A stretch of 64,000 nt of DNA from CAYXDO01 sp964463485 (GTDB lineage Bacteria; Myxococcota; Kuafuiibacteriia; Kuafuiibacteriales; Kuafuiibacteriaceae): contig CAYXDO010000004.1 in NCBI GenBank assembly GCA_964463485.1, positions 1-64,000 on the forward strand, read 5' to 3'. The first letter of the stretch is position 1. Each line of letters opens with the position of its first letter. The notes under the pieces are model-generated. The model had not been told where the DNA came from, did no database searches, and saw nothing but the letters and a program-made list of their open reading frames with translations. This document shows positions 1 through 8,527 of the stretch, piece after piece. The position numbers were made by a program, and so were the translations under genes.

Positions 1-417
1 CACGGCGAGGAACTGCGGCGACGCTGGGAGCTCGTCCGCAAAGCCTTGAGTCACTAAGTCTTCCGACTCGATCGCGGAAACATGGGCGCCCGTAGGGGTG
101 ACGTCGTCGAACGAGAACGACGGCAGGTCGGGGAGCACGGTGAACAACGTGTCGCCGATGACGACGCTCTGGCCCGCGGACACACGCGCGTCGCTGACGC
201 GCTCGCCTCCGATCCAGCTTCCGTTCTTGCTGCCGAGGTCGCGATACCAAACGATCCCGTCGGATTCGAAGAACTGTCCATGACGCCGAGACACGAGCGA
301 ATCCCACGTCACCTCGATATCCACGTTGCCGCCGTTACGGCCGACGACGAGGCCTTCGCGGCCGAGAGAGACGCCGAACGTACCGACTGCCGGATGAAAC
401 ACGCCGATTCGGGCCAT
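1..417 (-). CDS. FHA-domain protein, C-terminus cut by window edge
   Basis: An open frame runs from an ATG at 417 off the left edge (139 codons visible). The N-terminal ~95 residues form a clear forkhead-associated domain, which binds phosphothreonine. The strand-3 GR motif is VVGRNGG at residues 24-30. The phosphopeptide-binding SRRH is at 43-46 and GSKNGSW at 62-68, with the usual terminal GD-TLF. After residue 105 the sequence is acidic and low in structure, so a second domain may follow outside the window. FHA proteins of this lineage usually partner with Ser/Thr kinases; another FHA protein and a kinase are encoded elsewhere in this window. Family assignment is firm; the full protein is unknown. 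Confidence 0.85.
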   Translation of the reverse strand, partial: MARIGVFHPAVGTFGVSLGREGLVVGRNGGNVDIEVTWDSLVSRRHGQFFESDGIVWYRDLGSKNGSWIGGERVSDARVSAGQSVVIGDTLFTVLPDLPSFSFDDVTPTGAHVSAIESEDLVTQGFADELPASPQFLAV

Positions 418-472
418 CAGCAACTCTCAGAATACTGGCCGTTCCGTGTGCGCGAAATAGGCGGGGTCCAGA

Positions 473-946
473 TCAGGGCATCGGTCCAAGGGACACGATC
501 GCCTCTCCGGAAAGCCCGAACAGGTCGGAGCTTCGGATTTGGAGCGACGAGCCGGACACGCAATACTCGCCCAGCCCTGCCCAGCCGTCGCCCGCGGGCG
601 CATTTCCCGCGCAGGCGGCATCGAGGTCCGACTCGGCCAGCGCCATACACACACTCGTGCCGTTCGTTCGCCAAAACGCTCCGTATTGCTTCTTCTGGCC
701 GCACGCTGCGTCGCCGGGCGTTTTCCATCCGGCGGCCTCGAGGTTCACGGACACGCGTTTGTTCTCATTGAACACGAGGAAGCCGCTCACCGCTCCATCG
801 ACCGGGCAGCCGTCGAGCGCCGCGGACAACTTGGCGCCGGTGATGTTCCAGCTCCCGACGACGTTGCCGCCGCAGGCGCCAAACTCGGAGCTCGTATCCT
901 CGCCGCACGAAACGAGCAGACCCAGCAAGATCACCGAGAGCTTCAT
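473..946 (-). CDS. Small secreted lipoprotein, unknown function
   Basis: 157 residues from an ATG. The first 14 residues are a short lipoprotein signal ending in a lipobox (LLVSC), so the mature protein probably starts at Cys14 and is anchored in the envelope. The mature part has several Cys (FGACGG, DGCPVD, DAACGQ, SVCMAL, DAACAG, EYCVSG), an even or near-even number that suggests disulfides in the periplasm or outside the cell. I recognise no domain. It lies between the FHA gene and apaG on the same strand, but the spacing (55 and 46 bases) does not force an operon. Confidence 0.7.
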   Translation of the reverse strand: MKLSVILLGLLVSCGEDTSSEFGACGGNVVGSWNITGAKLSAALDGCPVDGAVSGFLVFNENKRVSVNLEAAGWKTPGDAACGQKKQYGAFWRTNGTSVCMALAESDLDAACAGNAPAGDGWAGLGEYCVSGSSLQIRSSDLFGLSGEAIVSLGPMP

Positions 947-992
947 TCGGCGGGCTTTTACACGATACCGAGGAGCCGCAGAAGGGCCGCTC

Positions 993-1382
993 TCAGTTCG
1001 CCGACGAATCGACCGAAGGGTGCGCGAGCAAGAACGGCGCGATCGTGGCTTCGAACGTGGATCCGCCCGGTCGCTCGAGCTCGTAACTTCCGTGCATCGT
1101 CCCCCAGGGCGTCTCCAACACGCAGCCCGACGTGTATTCGTAGCTGGCCCCCGGCTCGATCAACGGCTGAGCTCCGACGACGCCTTCTCCTCGCACCTCG
1201 CGCACGACGCCGACCGCGTCCGTGATCACCCAGTGGCGCCGTCGCAGCTGCACCTTCGTCGGACCCTCGTTGGAGATCCACACGCGGTACGCGAACACGA
1301 ACCGGCGCTCGCGCGGGTTCGATTGCCGGGGAAGGTAGGAAGGCTCTACGCGAACAACCACACCGTGAGTCGCCGTCGACAC
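993..1382 (-). CDS. apaG: ApaG family protein
   Basis: 129 residues that follow the ApaG family from end to end. They include the QSNP segment, the FAYRVWISNEGP strand, the RRHWVITDA motif, GEGVVGAQP and the YTSGC-LETPWGTM-GSYE core, which together form the immunoglobulin-like/fibronectin-type fold. ApaG is associated with CorD-type metal sensitivity and with diadenosine tetraphosphate metabolism in enterobacteria; its biochemical role is still unsettled. I chose the GTG at 1382 because it gives the family length. Longer in-frame starts run into the divergent DCC gene and encode nothing family-like. Confidence 0.9.
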   Translation of the reverse strand: MSTATHGVVVRVEPSYLPRQSNPRERRFVFAYRVWISNEGPTKVQLRRRHWVITDAVGVVREVRGEGVVGAQPLIEPGASYEYTSGCVLETPWGTMHGSYELERPGGSTFEATIAPFLLAHPSVDSSAN

Positions 1383-1475
1383 GCGAGCCCAGTATCGCGC
1401 GTCGCGTGCCGATGTGCAGCGGACATTTCGAGCCGGCGCTTTACGGGCGCTGGGTGCGGTTCCAAGATCGAGCCC

Positions 1476-1865
1476 ATGAAAGCGCCCGAGCTCGACACGC
1501 GCGACCGTCATCTCTTGCTTTGGGACGGTGAGTGTGGGTTCTGCCGGAGAGCGGTCGAGCGTATTCTGGCCGGCGACGCCCATCATGAGTTTGAACCCAT
1601 CCCTTATCAAGAGGTTCCGAGCCCGCCGATGAGTCCGGAGCTCGCGGCGGCTTGCGCCAAGGCTGTCCACATACTCACTCGCGATGGTCGCGTGCTTCGG
1701 GCGGGCGAAGCTTCGCTGTTCGTGTTGAGTCGGACCGGTTGGCCGATCCTCGGTCGGCTCGGGTCGTTCTGGCCCCTCTCGTTTGGAGTCGAGCTTGGTT
1801 ACGGACTCGTGGCCAGGAATCGCAGGTTTTTTTCCAAGGTGTTCTTCAAGCGACCGGCGCAGTGA
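1476..1865 (+). CDS. DCC family thiol-disulfide protein (DUF393)
   Basis: 129 residues from an ATG. Near the N-terminus it has the family signature DGECGFC (Asp-x-x-Cys-x-x-Cys, residues ~17-23), the DCC motif of a thioredoxin-like fold. Further along are the typical HILTRDGRVLRAGEA strand-turn and a hydrophobic helix around LGRLGSFWPLSFG. DCC proteins are predicted thiol oxidoreductases, often membrane associated; substrates are not known. The gene is divergent from apaG across ~93 bases, which must hold both promoters. It ends 40 bases before the next lipoprotein gene. Confidence 0.85.
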   Translation: MKAPELDTRDRHLLLWDGECGFCRRAVERILAGDAHHEFEPIPYQEVPSPPMSPELAAACAKAVHILTRDGRVLRAGEASLFVLSRTGWPILGRLGSFWPLSFGVELGYGLVARNRRFFSKVFFKRPAQ

Positions 1866-1905
1866 AACCTTCAAAAACCGCCGCGGTTGTGCGAAGAGCG
1901 CCCTC

Positions 1906-2752
1906 GTGCGGAAGCTCGCGCCGTTCGTGGCACTCGTCTTGGCCTGCTCGTCCGACCCGCCGGCCGGGGAGCGAGACGCGGGCTTCGCGAGCTTTGGGCA
2001 GGACGCTTCCCTGGCGATCGACGCGACCGCGGCGGATGGGTCGGCGCCGGACTCATCGACTCAGGAAGTGGATGCGACATTCATCGACGCGCGCGAGGCG
2101 AGCTCGGACGCGGCGCCTTCGGACGCCGAAGGCGTGGATTCGACTCCGCCCGATCTTGGGCCGCTCGATTCCGCCTTCTCGNNNNNNNNNNNNNNNNNNN
2201 NNNNNNNNNNNNNNNNNNNNNNNNNNNNNNNNNNNNNNNNNNNNNNNNNNNNNNNNNNNNNNNNNNNNNNNNNNNNNNNNNGACGCAACTCCTCCGGACG
2301 CAACTCCTCCGGACGCAACTCCTCCGGACGCAACTCCTCCGGACGCAACTCATCCGGATGCGTCCGCGACTGACACGTCAGGCGTCGACACTGGGGCTGC
2401 GGTCATACTCGGACCGACGCAGTGCGACTCCGACTCGGACTGCGGGGGCGCGCTCACCTGCAATTCGTCGGCGCCCGGAGGCATCTGTTTGGGCTGTGGC
2501 GAGGACTCCGATTGCTCTGGATCGGACCTGACGTGTGTCTTTGGCGCCTGCGTGCGGACCTGCGCCGACGACTCGGACTGCAACCTGGGATTCACGTGTG
2601 GGGGAACGGGGCGCTGTCTGCTTCGATCTTGCGCCAGCGGCTGTCCGAGCCCGTACGTATGCGGAGGGAGCTACTGCGCTCGCCCCGAATGCTCCGCGGG
2701 CCCGTGTCCAGAGCCGCTCGTGTGTCGCAGCGGGACCTGCTTCGAACCCTGA
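1906..2752 (+). CDS. Cys-rich surface lipoprotein with PDATP repeats, interrupted by an assembly gap
   Basis: A GTG start gives a signal sequence with lipobox LVLAC, followed by an Asp/Ala/Ser/Pro-rich stalk. The stalk reaches an N-run in one frame and resumes after it in another, as five PPDAT-type pentapeptide repeats. The C-terminal ~120 residues carry about 20 Cys in DxDC-GG-xC units (SDSDCGGALTC, EDSDCSGSDLTC, DDSDCNLGFTC), the myxobacterial Cys-rich repeat found in secreted lipoproteins. It ends with TGA at 2750-2752. The frame change across the gap most likely reflects the wrong gap length, not a mutation, so I treat it as one gene. Function unknown; the layout suits a stalked, disulfide-stabilised surface protein. 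Confidence 0.75.
2182..2281. other. Assembly gap (100 N)
   Basis: Exactly one hundred N. A round 100 is the usual placeholder for a gap of unknown size. The gap sits where a 15-base tandem repeat begins, so a collapsed repeat is the likely cause. The flanking coding frames do not match at this nominal length. Confidence 0.97.
2282..2356 (+). repeat. 15-bp tandem repeat, five visible copies
   Basis: Unit gacgcaactcctccg. Four perfect copies start at 2282, 2297, 2312 and 2327, and a fifth copy at 2342 has one change. Each unit encodes the pentapeptide DATPP in the lipoprotein stalk. The array runs into the N gap, so the true copy number is unknown. The unit length is a multiple of three, so copy-number changes would lengthen or shorten the stalk without shifting frame. 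Confidence 0.95.
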
Positions 2753-2881
2753 ATTTCCAGTCGGAGTCTGCCGTCCAAGGACATTCTTCCACGCAGCACG
2801 CTGTTTCCGAAGAGCGCTCGGCGGACGCAGCGCCTTGCCTCCCCGCGTCCGTGCCCCGATGATGGTCCTCGGGTCGAGCTC

Positions 2882-4486
2882 ATGCGGGCGCGTCGAAACC
2901 ACCTGGCCGCGTTGGGGCTCGCGGTGCTGGGTCTGTCTTTGCTCGCAGCCTCGGTGGGTTTCGTCGTCTCGAGCCTGCGCTCTCCGAGTGACTTCGACAC
3001 GAGTGATTGGGTCGAAGCCGAAGATCCCGATGAGCTCGAGGGTCCGACGTTCGCGGGCTCGGTCTCTCGATCCAGCCCGAAGCACGACGGGCTCGAGGAG
3101 TCCCAGTTGGTCGAGGGTAGCGTGCTCGTCAGTCGTGAGCTCCTCGGATCCAGCGCGACTTCCGCGCCCTCACTCCATTCAGGGGTGCTGACGAAAGCTG
3201 CGACGGCAGGGAGCGCGCTGAGCACAGATACCGGAGCGCCTTCGACCGCGCTTCAAGTCGCAGTGATTCTAGATGCAACTCTCTACGCGTCCGAGCTCGT
3301 CGAAGGGAAGGTGAAGGGCGAGTGGCTGGAGCGGCGCTTCGTCGAAACCCATGTCGCGGTGGAGCTCGAGTCGCTGGAGATCGCTTTACGTGCGCAAGCG
3401 CCGCTGGCCGACGTCGCGCTCGGCCACACAGAGCGCTCGTTGGTCGTGGACCACGGTTTTGGCGCCATTCCTCCGCGCCTTCAACACGCACTCTCGAGAA
3501 TCATCGGACTTCCATCCGAACGCGTGAGCGTCGACGCCGTCGACGAAGCCATCGATGCCTTCAAGTGGAAGGAAGGAGCCGACAAGCGCATCTTGTTGAT
3601 TGGCGGGGCCGGGAGGTTGCTCACGCCGGGGAAGACGACCCTCGAAGCAGTCATGTTTCGCGCCGAGCACCATGGCATCGTCGTTCACGTGCTCGAATTC
3701 GGCGGGCCGACGAGACAGCCGATCCCCCGGTCGGTCCGATGGGCGTCGATGCCCATCAGTCTGAGTTCGTATTTCGCGGTTCCGTCGGCGCGCCAGCCCT
3801 GGTCCGAGGCTGCGATGGCGCCGATGCTCGCCGACCTGCGCCAGTTTGTCGCGCGCCCGACCGCGACCCTCGGCCGACCCCCGGCCCACCCGCGCCACGG
3901 GACACTCGTGAGCGGCGGGACTTACAGGCTCGTCAACTCACCCGTTTCTGGCGTGCTGGACTCGATGATGCAAGCGCGCGACGCAGGAGAGAGATATTGG
4001 ATGAGTATCGTGACCTCCTCGGTGGCCCCCGACGGTGTGCCTGAGCGATTTCGGTCGGTCAAGCCAGGTGGTGTCCTATATGGACGCTACCAGCAGCTGG
4101 AGCTCCACGCTGTGATTCTTTCGGCAGTCCAGGAGCTCTTCAAACCCGATCCGGAGCTCGTGAAGCTCCTCGCCGCGTCCTACGGCCCGACTCGACGCAC
4201 CAGGGAGTCGGATTCGCACCCGGAGGACGTGCTCGACGATCTCGCGTACGGGCGGGTCCGCCCGAGTGAAGTGAACGAGGAAGACCTCCCGCCGTGGTTG
4301 CTGGATGTCGACCTGGAGCCACTCCTCGACGCACTTTGGGACTTCGTCGACGCGCGGAGCCGCATCGTCGAGACGCTCAGGGCGAGAAACCGCGCGCCCG
4401 ACGGCACCATTCAGGCCTCTGGAATCGGGGCGCGCATGGCCATGGACCTTCTGGCTGCGAGGCGTCGCGTGCCTTCGCGCCGATGA
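2882..4486 (+). CDS. Membrane-anchored protein with a vWA-like core, unknown function
   Basis: 534 residues. Residues ~10-30 form one transmembrane segment (LAALGLAVLGLSLLAASVGFVV) after an Arg-rich start, so the rest is probably periplasmic. Residues ~120-270 alternate strands and helices: VAVILDATLYA, then KRILLIGGAGR, then GIVVHVLEFGG. That order resembles a von Willebrand A-type Rossmann fold. The metal-site DxSxS is not intact (DATLY), so any resemblance is structural only. The C-terminal half is helical and not recognised. Start chosen as the first ATG with a preceding TM segment; no strong ribosome site is visible. Confidence 0.65.
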   Translation: MRARRNHLAALGLAVLGLSLLAASVGFVVSSLRSPSDFDTSDWVEAEDPDELEGPTFAGSVSRSSPKHDGLEESQLVEGSVLVSRELLGSSATSAPSLHSGVLTKAATAGSALSTDTGAPSTALQVAVILDATLYASELVEGKVKGEWLERRFVETHVAVELESLEIALRAQAPLADVALGHTERSLVVDHGFGAIPPRLQHALSRIIGLPSERVSVDAVDEAIDAFKWKEGADKRILLIGGAGRLLTPGKTTLEAVMFRAEHHGIVVHVLEFGGPTRQPIPRSVRWASMPISLSSYFAVPSARQPWSEAAMAPMLADLRQFVARPTATLGRPPAHPRHGTLVSGGTYRLVNSPVSGVLDSMMQARDAGERYWMSIVTSSVAPDGVPERFRSVKPGGVLYGRYQQLELHAVILSAVQELFKPDPELVKLLAASYGPTRRTRESDSHPEDVLDDLAYGRVRPSEVNEEDLPPWLLDVDLEPLLDALWDFVDARSRIVETLRARNRAPDGTIQASGIGARMAMDLLAARRRVPSRR

Positions 4487-4750
4487 GCTCTACATACAAA
4501 TCGGCCAAGGGTGCGACGCCGTCTCGACCAAGCGTGGGGTCGTCGCCCCCAAACGACCACCGTATTCCCGTTCGAGAGCTGTCTCGAGCAGTAGACCAGC
4601 GTCGGATCGAGCTGACTCGAAGGCCCCCATCTCGAAGTCAAGTCATTCGAGCGCCGACGTCAGGATCGCGTACGGAGAGGTGAGTTGTTGAGGACGCGGA
4701 ACCTCACGACTTCGCAGTGAGTTTCTCGCGAGCGTGTGCTAATCTCTGTC

Positions 4751-5551
4751 ATGTTGGGCATCGATTCGATCGCCGATCTCACCGGGGCTTCCTTTCCCGA
4801 TTCGGCTGCCGAGCGGCTACGGGTGGCGTTGCTTCCGTCGTTTCACCCGGACATGCTCATCGACGTGGAGTTGCAGCCCGGAGGGGGTTGTGAGGTCGCC
4901 GTGGTCAGTCGAAACCGGAGCACCGGGTCGACAGGGAAGCCTTGGGTCGAGCTCGAGGAGTGTTCGCGGGAGGCTGGGGCGGCCCTCCGGCAGACGATCG
5001 ACGTGATCGTCGAGCGCGGAGTCTTCGGCGAGAAGAAACAGGTCGGCCTGGACGGAATGACGGTGATCGGGGAGCTCCGGACACCTGGTTGGTCCCTTCG
5101 GCGGTTCGAGTCATGGAGCCCGCGTCCTGGGTCGCTCGGACACGCATACGCCAAGGCTTTCTACGACTTTGCCGCGGCGCACGTCGCCGCAGAGCGTGTC
5201 CAAGTGGGATTGGAGCAGATTCACGTCTACCTCGACCTCGGCCTGCCGCTGAAGAAGCTCGCGGAGACTCCCGGGCGGGTTCGAATCTTCGGATCACTCT
5301 CGAGCCAAGCGGAGGCCGAGCTTCGTTCCGCTCTGCGCTCGATTGCGTCGCATTCACCGGTGATCATCGACATGTCGAACTTCGACAACATGGGTACGAT
5401 CTTGTACCCCGTTTTTCGCGATTTTCTGAAGCGAAAGGGTCGCACGGCGTGGTTGGCGTCCGATCGGGCCGCCAGCCAACTCAGCGAGATCGGAGTGCCG
5501 CGAGGCTCGATTTTCGCGGACCTTGCGTCAGCCCGGAGGGCGGTGCTCTAG
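4751..5551 (+). CDS. Cytoplasmic protein with a STAS-like C-terminal domain, unknown function
   Basis: 266 residues from the ATG at 4751; an in-frame GTG at 4736 would add five residues. There is no signal or membrane segment. The last ~100 residues (GRVRIFGSLSSQAEAEL, then SPVIIDMSNFDNMGTILYPVFRDFL, then GRTAWLASDRAASQL) follow the strand-helix order of STAS/anti-sigma-antagonist domains. There is Ser or Asn near the position of the regulatory Ser (DMSNFDNMG). The N-terminal ~150 residues are not recognised. It stands alone between an intergenic stretch of ~260 bases and a convergent gene 5 bases away. The STAS reading is tentative. Confidence 0.6.
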   Translation: MLGIDSIADLTGASFPDSAAERLRVALLPSFHPDMLIDVELQPGGGCEVAVVSRNRSTGSTGKPWVELEECSREAGAALRQTIDVIVERGVFGEKKQVGLDGMTVIGELRTPGWSLRRFESWSPRPGSLGHAYAKAFYDFAAAHVAAERVQVGLEQIHVYLDLGLPLKKLAETPGRVRIFGSLSSQAEAELRSALRSIASHSPVIIDMSNFDNMGTILYPVFRDFLKRKGRTAWLASDRAASQLSEIGVPRGSIFADLASARRAVL

Positions 5552-5556
5552 CGACG

Positions 5557-6177
5557 TTACTCTCGCCACTCTCGAGGCACGCCGAAGCGGCCGGCCTCGT
5601 TGGAGAGTGCGTCGACTTCATCTGCGGTGAAGGCCTTGAGCCGATTGACCAGATCTTCGAGCTTGAATTCTTCAGGGTCGACGCCGATCTCGGAGGCGGT
5701 GTTCTTGTCGAACTGCTTCGCCGCCGGAAGTGCCGAAGAATACAGGTCCATGCGGTCTTTGACTTTCTGGAAGCGCAGGGACCACCAGCTCTTGCCGTGC
5801 CCGCCGTAGCGAGGTTTCTCGCCCTCGTCGATAGGAGCGAGCTTCACCTCTTTGCCGCCGATCGTCGTTTTGAATCGCTCGAGAAAACTGAGTCCGAGGA
5901 GGCCGTCCGACTTCCCGAGGTCGAGGCCCGGCGCGATGGCGATGGTCACGGACTCTTCCTTGGCGTCACCGACGCGAATCGTCGCTTTTGCCAGCACGGC
6001 CCACTGCTCGCCGGCGACGCCCGAGATGATGATCACCGGGCTGTTACGGTCGACGCGCAACCCGGCCTTGCGGGCGGCGCTGAGCGAAATCACCGTCAAG
6101 TCCGCACCGGAGTCGACCTGGAGTCCTATCATGAAGCACGTGCGGATCCAACTGGGCGGCTCGTGCCCCGGACCCAA
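5557..6177 (-). CDS. Retropepsin-like aspartyl protease family protein
   Basis: 206 residues. The catalytic motif VDSGADLTVIS (residues ~21-31) is followed by a flap-like SGVAGEQW and by the second hydrophobic turn DGLLGLSFLERF. These are the three landmarks of the single-domain, dimeric A2-type aspartyl protease fold. The C-terminal ~80 residues are a charged extension of unknown role. There is no ATG: the frame opens with TTG at 6177, about 20 residues before the motif, and an in-frame stop lies at 6220-6222. Either TTG or an upstream CTG is used, or the N-terminus was lost. The upstream neighbour on the same strand is a DUF4382 lipoprotein 64 bases away. Confidence 0.7.
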   Translation of the reverse strand: MGPGHEPPSWIRTCFMIGLQVDSGADLTVISLSAARKAGLRVDRNSPVIIISGVAGEQWAVLAKATIRVGDAKEESVTIAIAPGLDLGKSDGLLGLSFLERFKTTIGGKEVKLAPIDEGEKPRYGGHGKSWWSLRFQKVKDRMDLYSSALPAAKQFDKNTASEIGVDPEEFKLEDLVNRLKAFTADEVDALSNEAGRFGVPREWRE

Positions 6178-6241
6178 TTTCCAAGCGAGCCACTTCCAGC
6201 GCAGAGTCTGCGGCGCGGCTCACTGCGCCCCGGTCGGACGT

Positions 6242-6823
6242 TCAATCGAGCTGAACGTCAGCGTCGTCCAGCTTGACCTTGTGCAGCTTGATCTTCGGCT
6301 CGAGCTCGAAGCAAGAGCCTGAAGACTTCAGGGACTTGTCGAGCTCGAAGTCGACGATTACGACGTGTTTGTGGTCTTTCGAAACCTGGAAAGCCTTGAA
6401 GGGGTGATTGATCTTGATGCCCTTCTTCGCCACTTTCTGAGTATCGAGGTCGCACTTGACGCCGTCTTTGGTGGCGGTGTTCGGCTGAGTGGTGTCGAGC
6501 TGAAGGCGGATTTGCGTGACCTTACCTTCGGGGACCGGGAGTTGACCGAGAACGTCGGCGGCCGTTTCTCCTTGGTGCGCGACGAGGTCGATCGATCGGT
6601 CGACGATCAGCGATTCCCAGCGATCGTCATCGTCGATGGACGAGTCGTTCGGATCGCTGCGATCTGCGTCCTCGCCCGCGATGTGGACCTGCATGGAGGC
6701 GACGTAAACTTCGACCGCGGTGACGCCTGGAGGCGGGGCGTCCATGAGCCTGAGCTCGACGGAAGTCTCCGACCCGCAAGCGGAGGCGGCGAGACACAAC
6801 GCGGAGGTGAAGAAGCGACGCAT
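6242..6823 (-). CDS. DUF4382 lipoprotein
   Basis: 193 residues from an ATG, with a signal sequence ending in lipobox AASAC. The body matches DUF4382: VELRLMDAPPPGVTAVEVYVASMQVHI near the start, then a long Asp-rich loop, then a RSIDLVAHQGETAADVLGQL segment and a strand GKVTQIRLQLD. Such proteins are predicted surface or periplasmic beta-sandwich lipoproteins that may bind glycans; no activity is established. The ORF could be extended 58 codons upstream, but that stretch has no signal-like content and lies in the divergent promoter region. Confidence 0.8.
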   Translation of the reverse strand: MRRFFTSALCLAASACGSETSVELRLMDAPPPGVTAVEVYVASMQVHIAGEDADRSDPNDSSIDDDDRWESLIVDRSIDLVAHQGETAADVLGQLPVPEGKVTQIRLQLDTTQPNTATKDGVKCDLDTQKVAKKGIKINHPFKAFQVSKDHKHVVIVDFELDKSLKSSGSCFELEPKIKLHKVKLDDADVQLD

Positions 6824-7016
6824 ACCTGGGCTCGAAGCAGGATCTGAGCCATCACTGTCACCCAGCGGCGTGGGCTTCGGGCTGTTCGACGTCGCGACAG
6901 ATTGTTCGGCATCGACACAAGTCGACCGTCCCGAGGCGCTTGGCGAGTATGAAATCATCTTGCGCGAAATCTCCAGATCGAGCACGAGTACGAGCACGTG
7001 TAGGCGAAGGTACCAG

Positions 7017-7029
7017 CTCAGCAGCTGAG
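7017..7029. promoter_or_regulatory. 13-bp palindrome in divergent promoter region
   Basis: CTCAGC-A-GCTGAG, a perfect 6-1-6 palindrome about 90 bases upstream of the GDPD gene and 194 bases upstream of the DUF4382 gene. It lies in a 296-base gene-free stretch (6824-7119) that must carry both promoters. It is a candidate operator; the regulator is unknown. Apart from this and the next repeat I see nothing else in that stretch. Confidence 0.3.
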
Positions 7030-7044
7030 TATCATCGCTCCACT

Positions 7045-7061
7045 ACCCACCCAGAGTGGGT
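7045..7061. promoter_or_regulatory. Inverted repeat upstream of GDPD gene
   Basis: ACCCAC-ccaga-GTGGGT, a perfect 6-5-6 inverted repeat ending 58 bases before the GTG start at 7120. Its position fits an operator or a 5' leader hairpin. No T-run follows, so a terminator is unlikely. Confidence 0.3.
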
Positions 7062-7119
7062 CGCTCGCCGCGGCCGATCGTCGCATGACTGCCGGCCCCG
7101 CTTGCCGTAGGTTTGTCGC

Positions 7120-8280
7120 GTGAAATGGGCGTTATTCCTGGGTGCCGTGCTCTTGTCGGCTTGCTCGGAGCCCGTCCAGAGAGCTCCAAGCTGTGGGGAC
7201 TGCGAGGACGCGATGGCTGAGATTGCGGACTCCGAAGCGATGCCCGACGCTCTCGGGCCGGAGGACGCAGGTGTCTCTGATGCGGACGTCGACGCGGCCT
7301 CGGATGCGGCGTCGGACGCGGCGTCGGACGCGGAGCCATTCGAGGCGTCCACTCCCGACGCGGGCTTCGACGATGCCCAGGGGCAAGATCACGGAACGGG
7401 AGACGCTCAGTCTTCTCCGGATATTGGGTTCGCCGACGCATCTGCGTCGGACTCGGGTCGGACTCATCGGCAATCGATGAGTGTGTGCTGGACGGACCCG
7501 GCCTGCGGGCGCGCGATCGTCGTTTCCCACGGAGGAGACTGGGGCGGCTCGGTCCCCTACAACTCACGACCAGCATTCGAGGCCGCGGTCGTGTGCGGCG
7601 CCGACGGAATCGAGACGGACGTCCGAGTCACCCTGGATGGTGTCCCGGTGTTGGCGCACTCGAGCCCGATCGAGATCTATGAGTCGCTCGGCTGCACCGG
7701 CGATCGGATCGAAGAGATGACCGCCGCGGAAGTCTCCCAGTGTCACCTCGTGCCGTCCCGGACCGAGTCATTTCAGCGGCTCGACGAAGTCCTCGAGTGG
7801 GCGAGAGGGCGAATCATTGTCGAGCTCGAGGTCAAGGAGACTCGAGATCTGGCCCGCACGATCGAGGTCGTGTTCGAACACGGCGCGGAGGATGGCGTCT
7901 ATTTCCTCGTGGGCATCGACGAGCTCACCGCCGCGGCGGCGATTCCGGGCTGGGATCGGCTCTGGTATTTGGCGAGGATCCGGTCCTTGGCGGACATCAC
8001 GAACATGGTTACGAACCGAAATCCGCGTGTTTTCATGCTCGAGATCGACCGAGAGATCAGTGGAGAAGCGAATCAGCAGCAAGTCTCCGACCTGTTACGC
8101 GACGTCGTACACCCAGCGGGGCTCAAGGCGCTGAGCTCGTCGAACAAACCGCCGTCGATTCCCACGGTCCGAAATCATACCGACGTATTCGAGCAAGGGT
8201 TCGACGTCGTGCTGTCCTACTCGTGTGAGAATGGGGTCGAGGCGGCGCGAGCGCTCAACGCTGCGCGCGGGTATCCTTGA
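7120..8280 (+). CDS. Glycerophosphodiester phosphodiesterase-family lipoprotein
   Basis: 386 residues from a GTG. The signal ends in lipobox LLSAC. Residues ~30-115 are a Cys-bearing, Asp/Ala-rich stalk (DAASDAASDAASDAE). The enzyme domain starts near 130 and keeps the GDPD landmarks: catalytic His137 in SHGG, the acidic metal pair in IETDVRVT (Glu165, Asp167), DGVPVLAH with His180, and later strands IIVELEVKE and VFMLEID. The usual PENT is replaced by PYNSRPAF and the usual HD by HSS, so it is a divergent member. It would hydrolyse glycerophosphodiesters or related lipid head groups outside the inner membrane. Confidence 0.85.
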   Translation: MKWALFLGAVLLSACSEPVQRAPSCGDCEDAMAEIADSEAMPDALGPEDAGVSDADVDAASDAASDAASDAEPFEASTPDAGFDDAQGQDHGTGDAQSSPDIGFADASASDSGRTHRQSMSVCWTDPACGRAIVVSHGGDWGGSVPYNSRPAFEAAVVCGADGIETDVRVTLDGVPVLAHSSPIEIYESLGCTGDRIEEMTAAEVSQCHLVPSRTESFQRLDEVLEWARGRIIVELEVKETRDLARTIEVVFEHGAEDGVYFLVGIDELTAAAAIPGWDRLWYLARIRSLADITNMVTNRNPRVFMLEIDREISGEANQQQVSDLLRDVVHPAGLKALSSSNKPPSIPTVRNHTDVFEQGFDVVLSYSCENGVEAARALNAARGYP

Positions 8281-8527
8281 GGAGAGCTCCGAGGGCTGAT
8301 CGGCTACGGAAAGAGCGACGCGCCACCGTCCGCCCGATTCAATCGGTTCAGTCACGCTCTCAAGACGTCCGCCTCGAGAAACCTCGGTCCGTTCGCGCTC
8401 TTGAAATCACTGGGCCCGGGTCGTGGGCTGCCTCTGTGGTTTCGACTCCGAATGCTGAAGAACGTCAGTGCGTCTCGAACCCAGCACCCTCGACGACTGT
8501 TGCTCCTGAAGCCGCAGTCGAGGAACA

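Noticed and set aside
82..771. Plus-strand ORFs over the left edge
   Set aside because: They are shadows of the FHA domain and the small lipoprotein, which carry real motifs on the minus strand.
1310..1330. GGTTCGATTGCC, a tRNA T-arm-like string
   Set aside because: It lies inside apaG codons and no acceptor stem or anticodon arm can be folded around it. I see no tRNA in the window.
4487..4750. Gene-free stretch between two plus-strand genes
   Set aside because: Short ORFs on both strands have no ribosome site or recognisable protein, and I found no convincing dyad or promoter.
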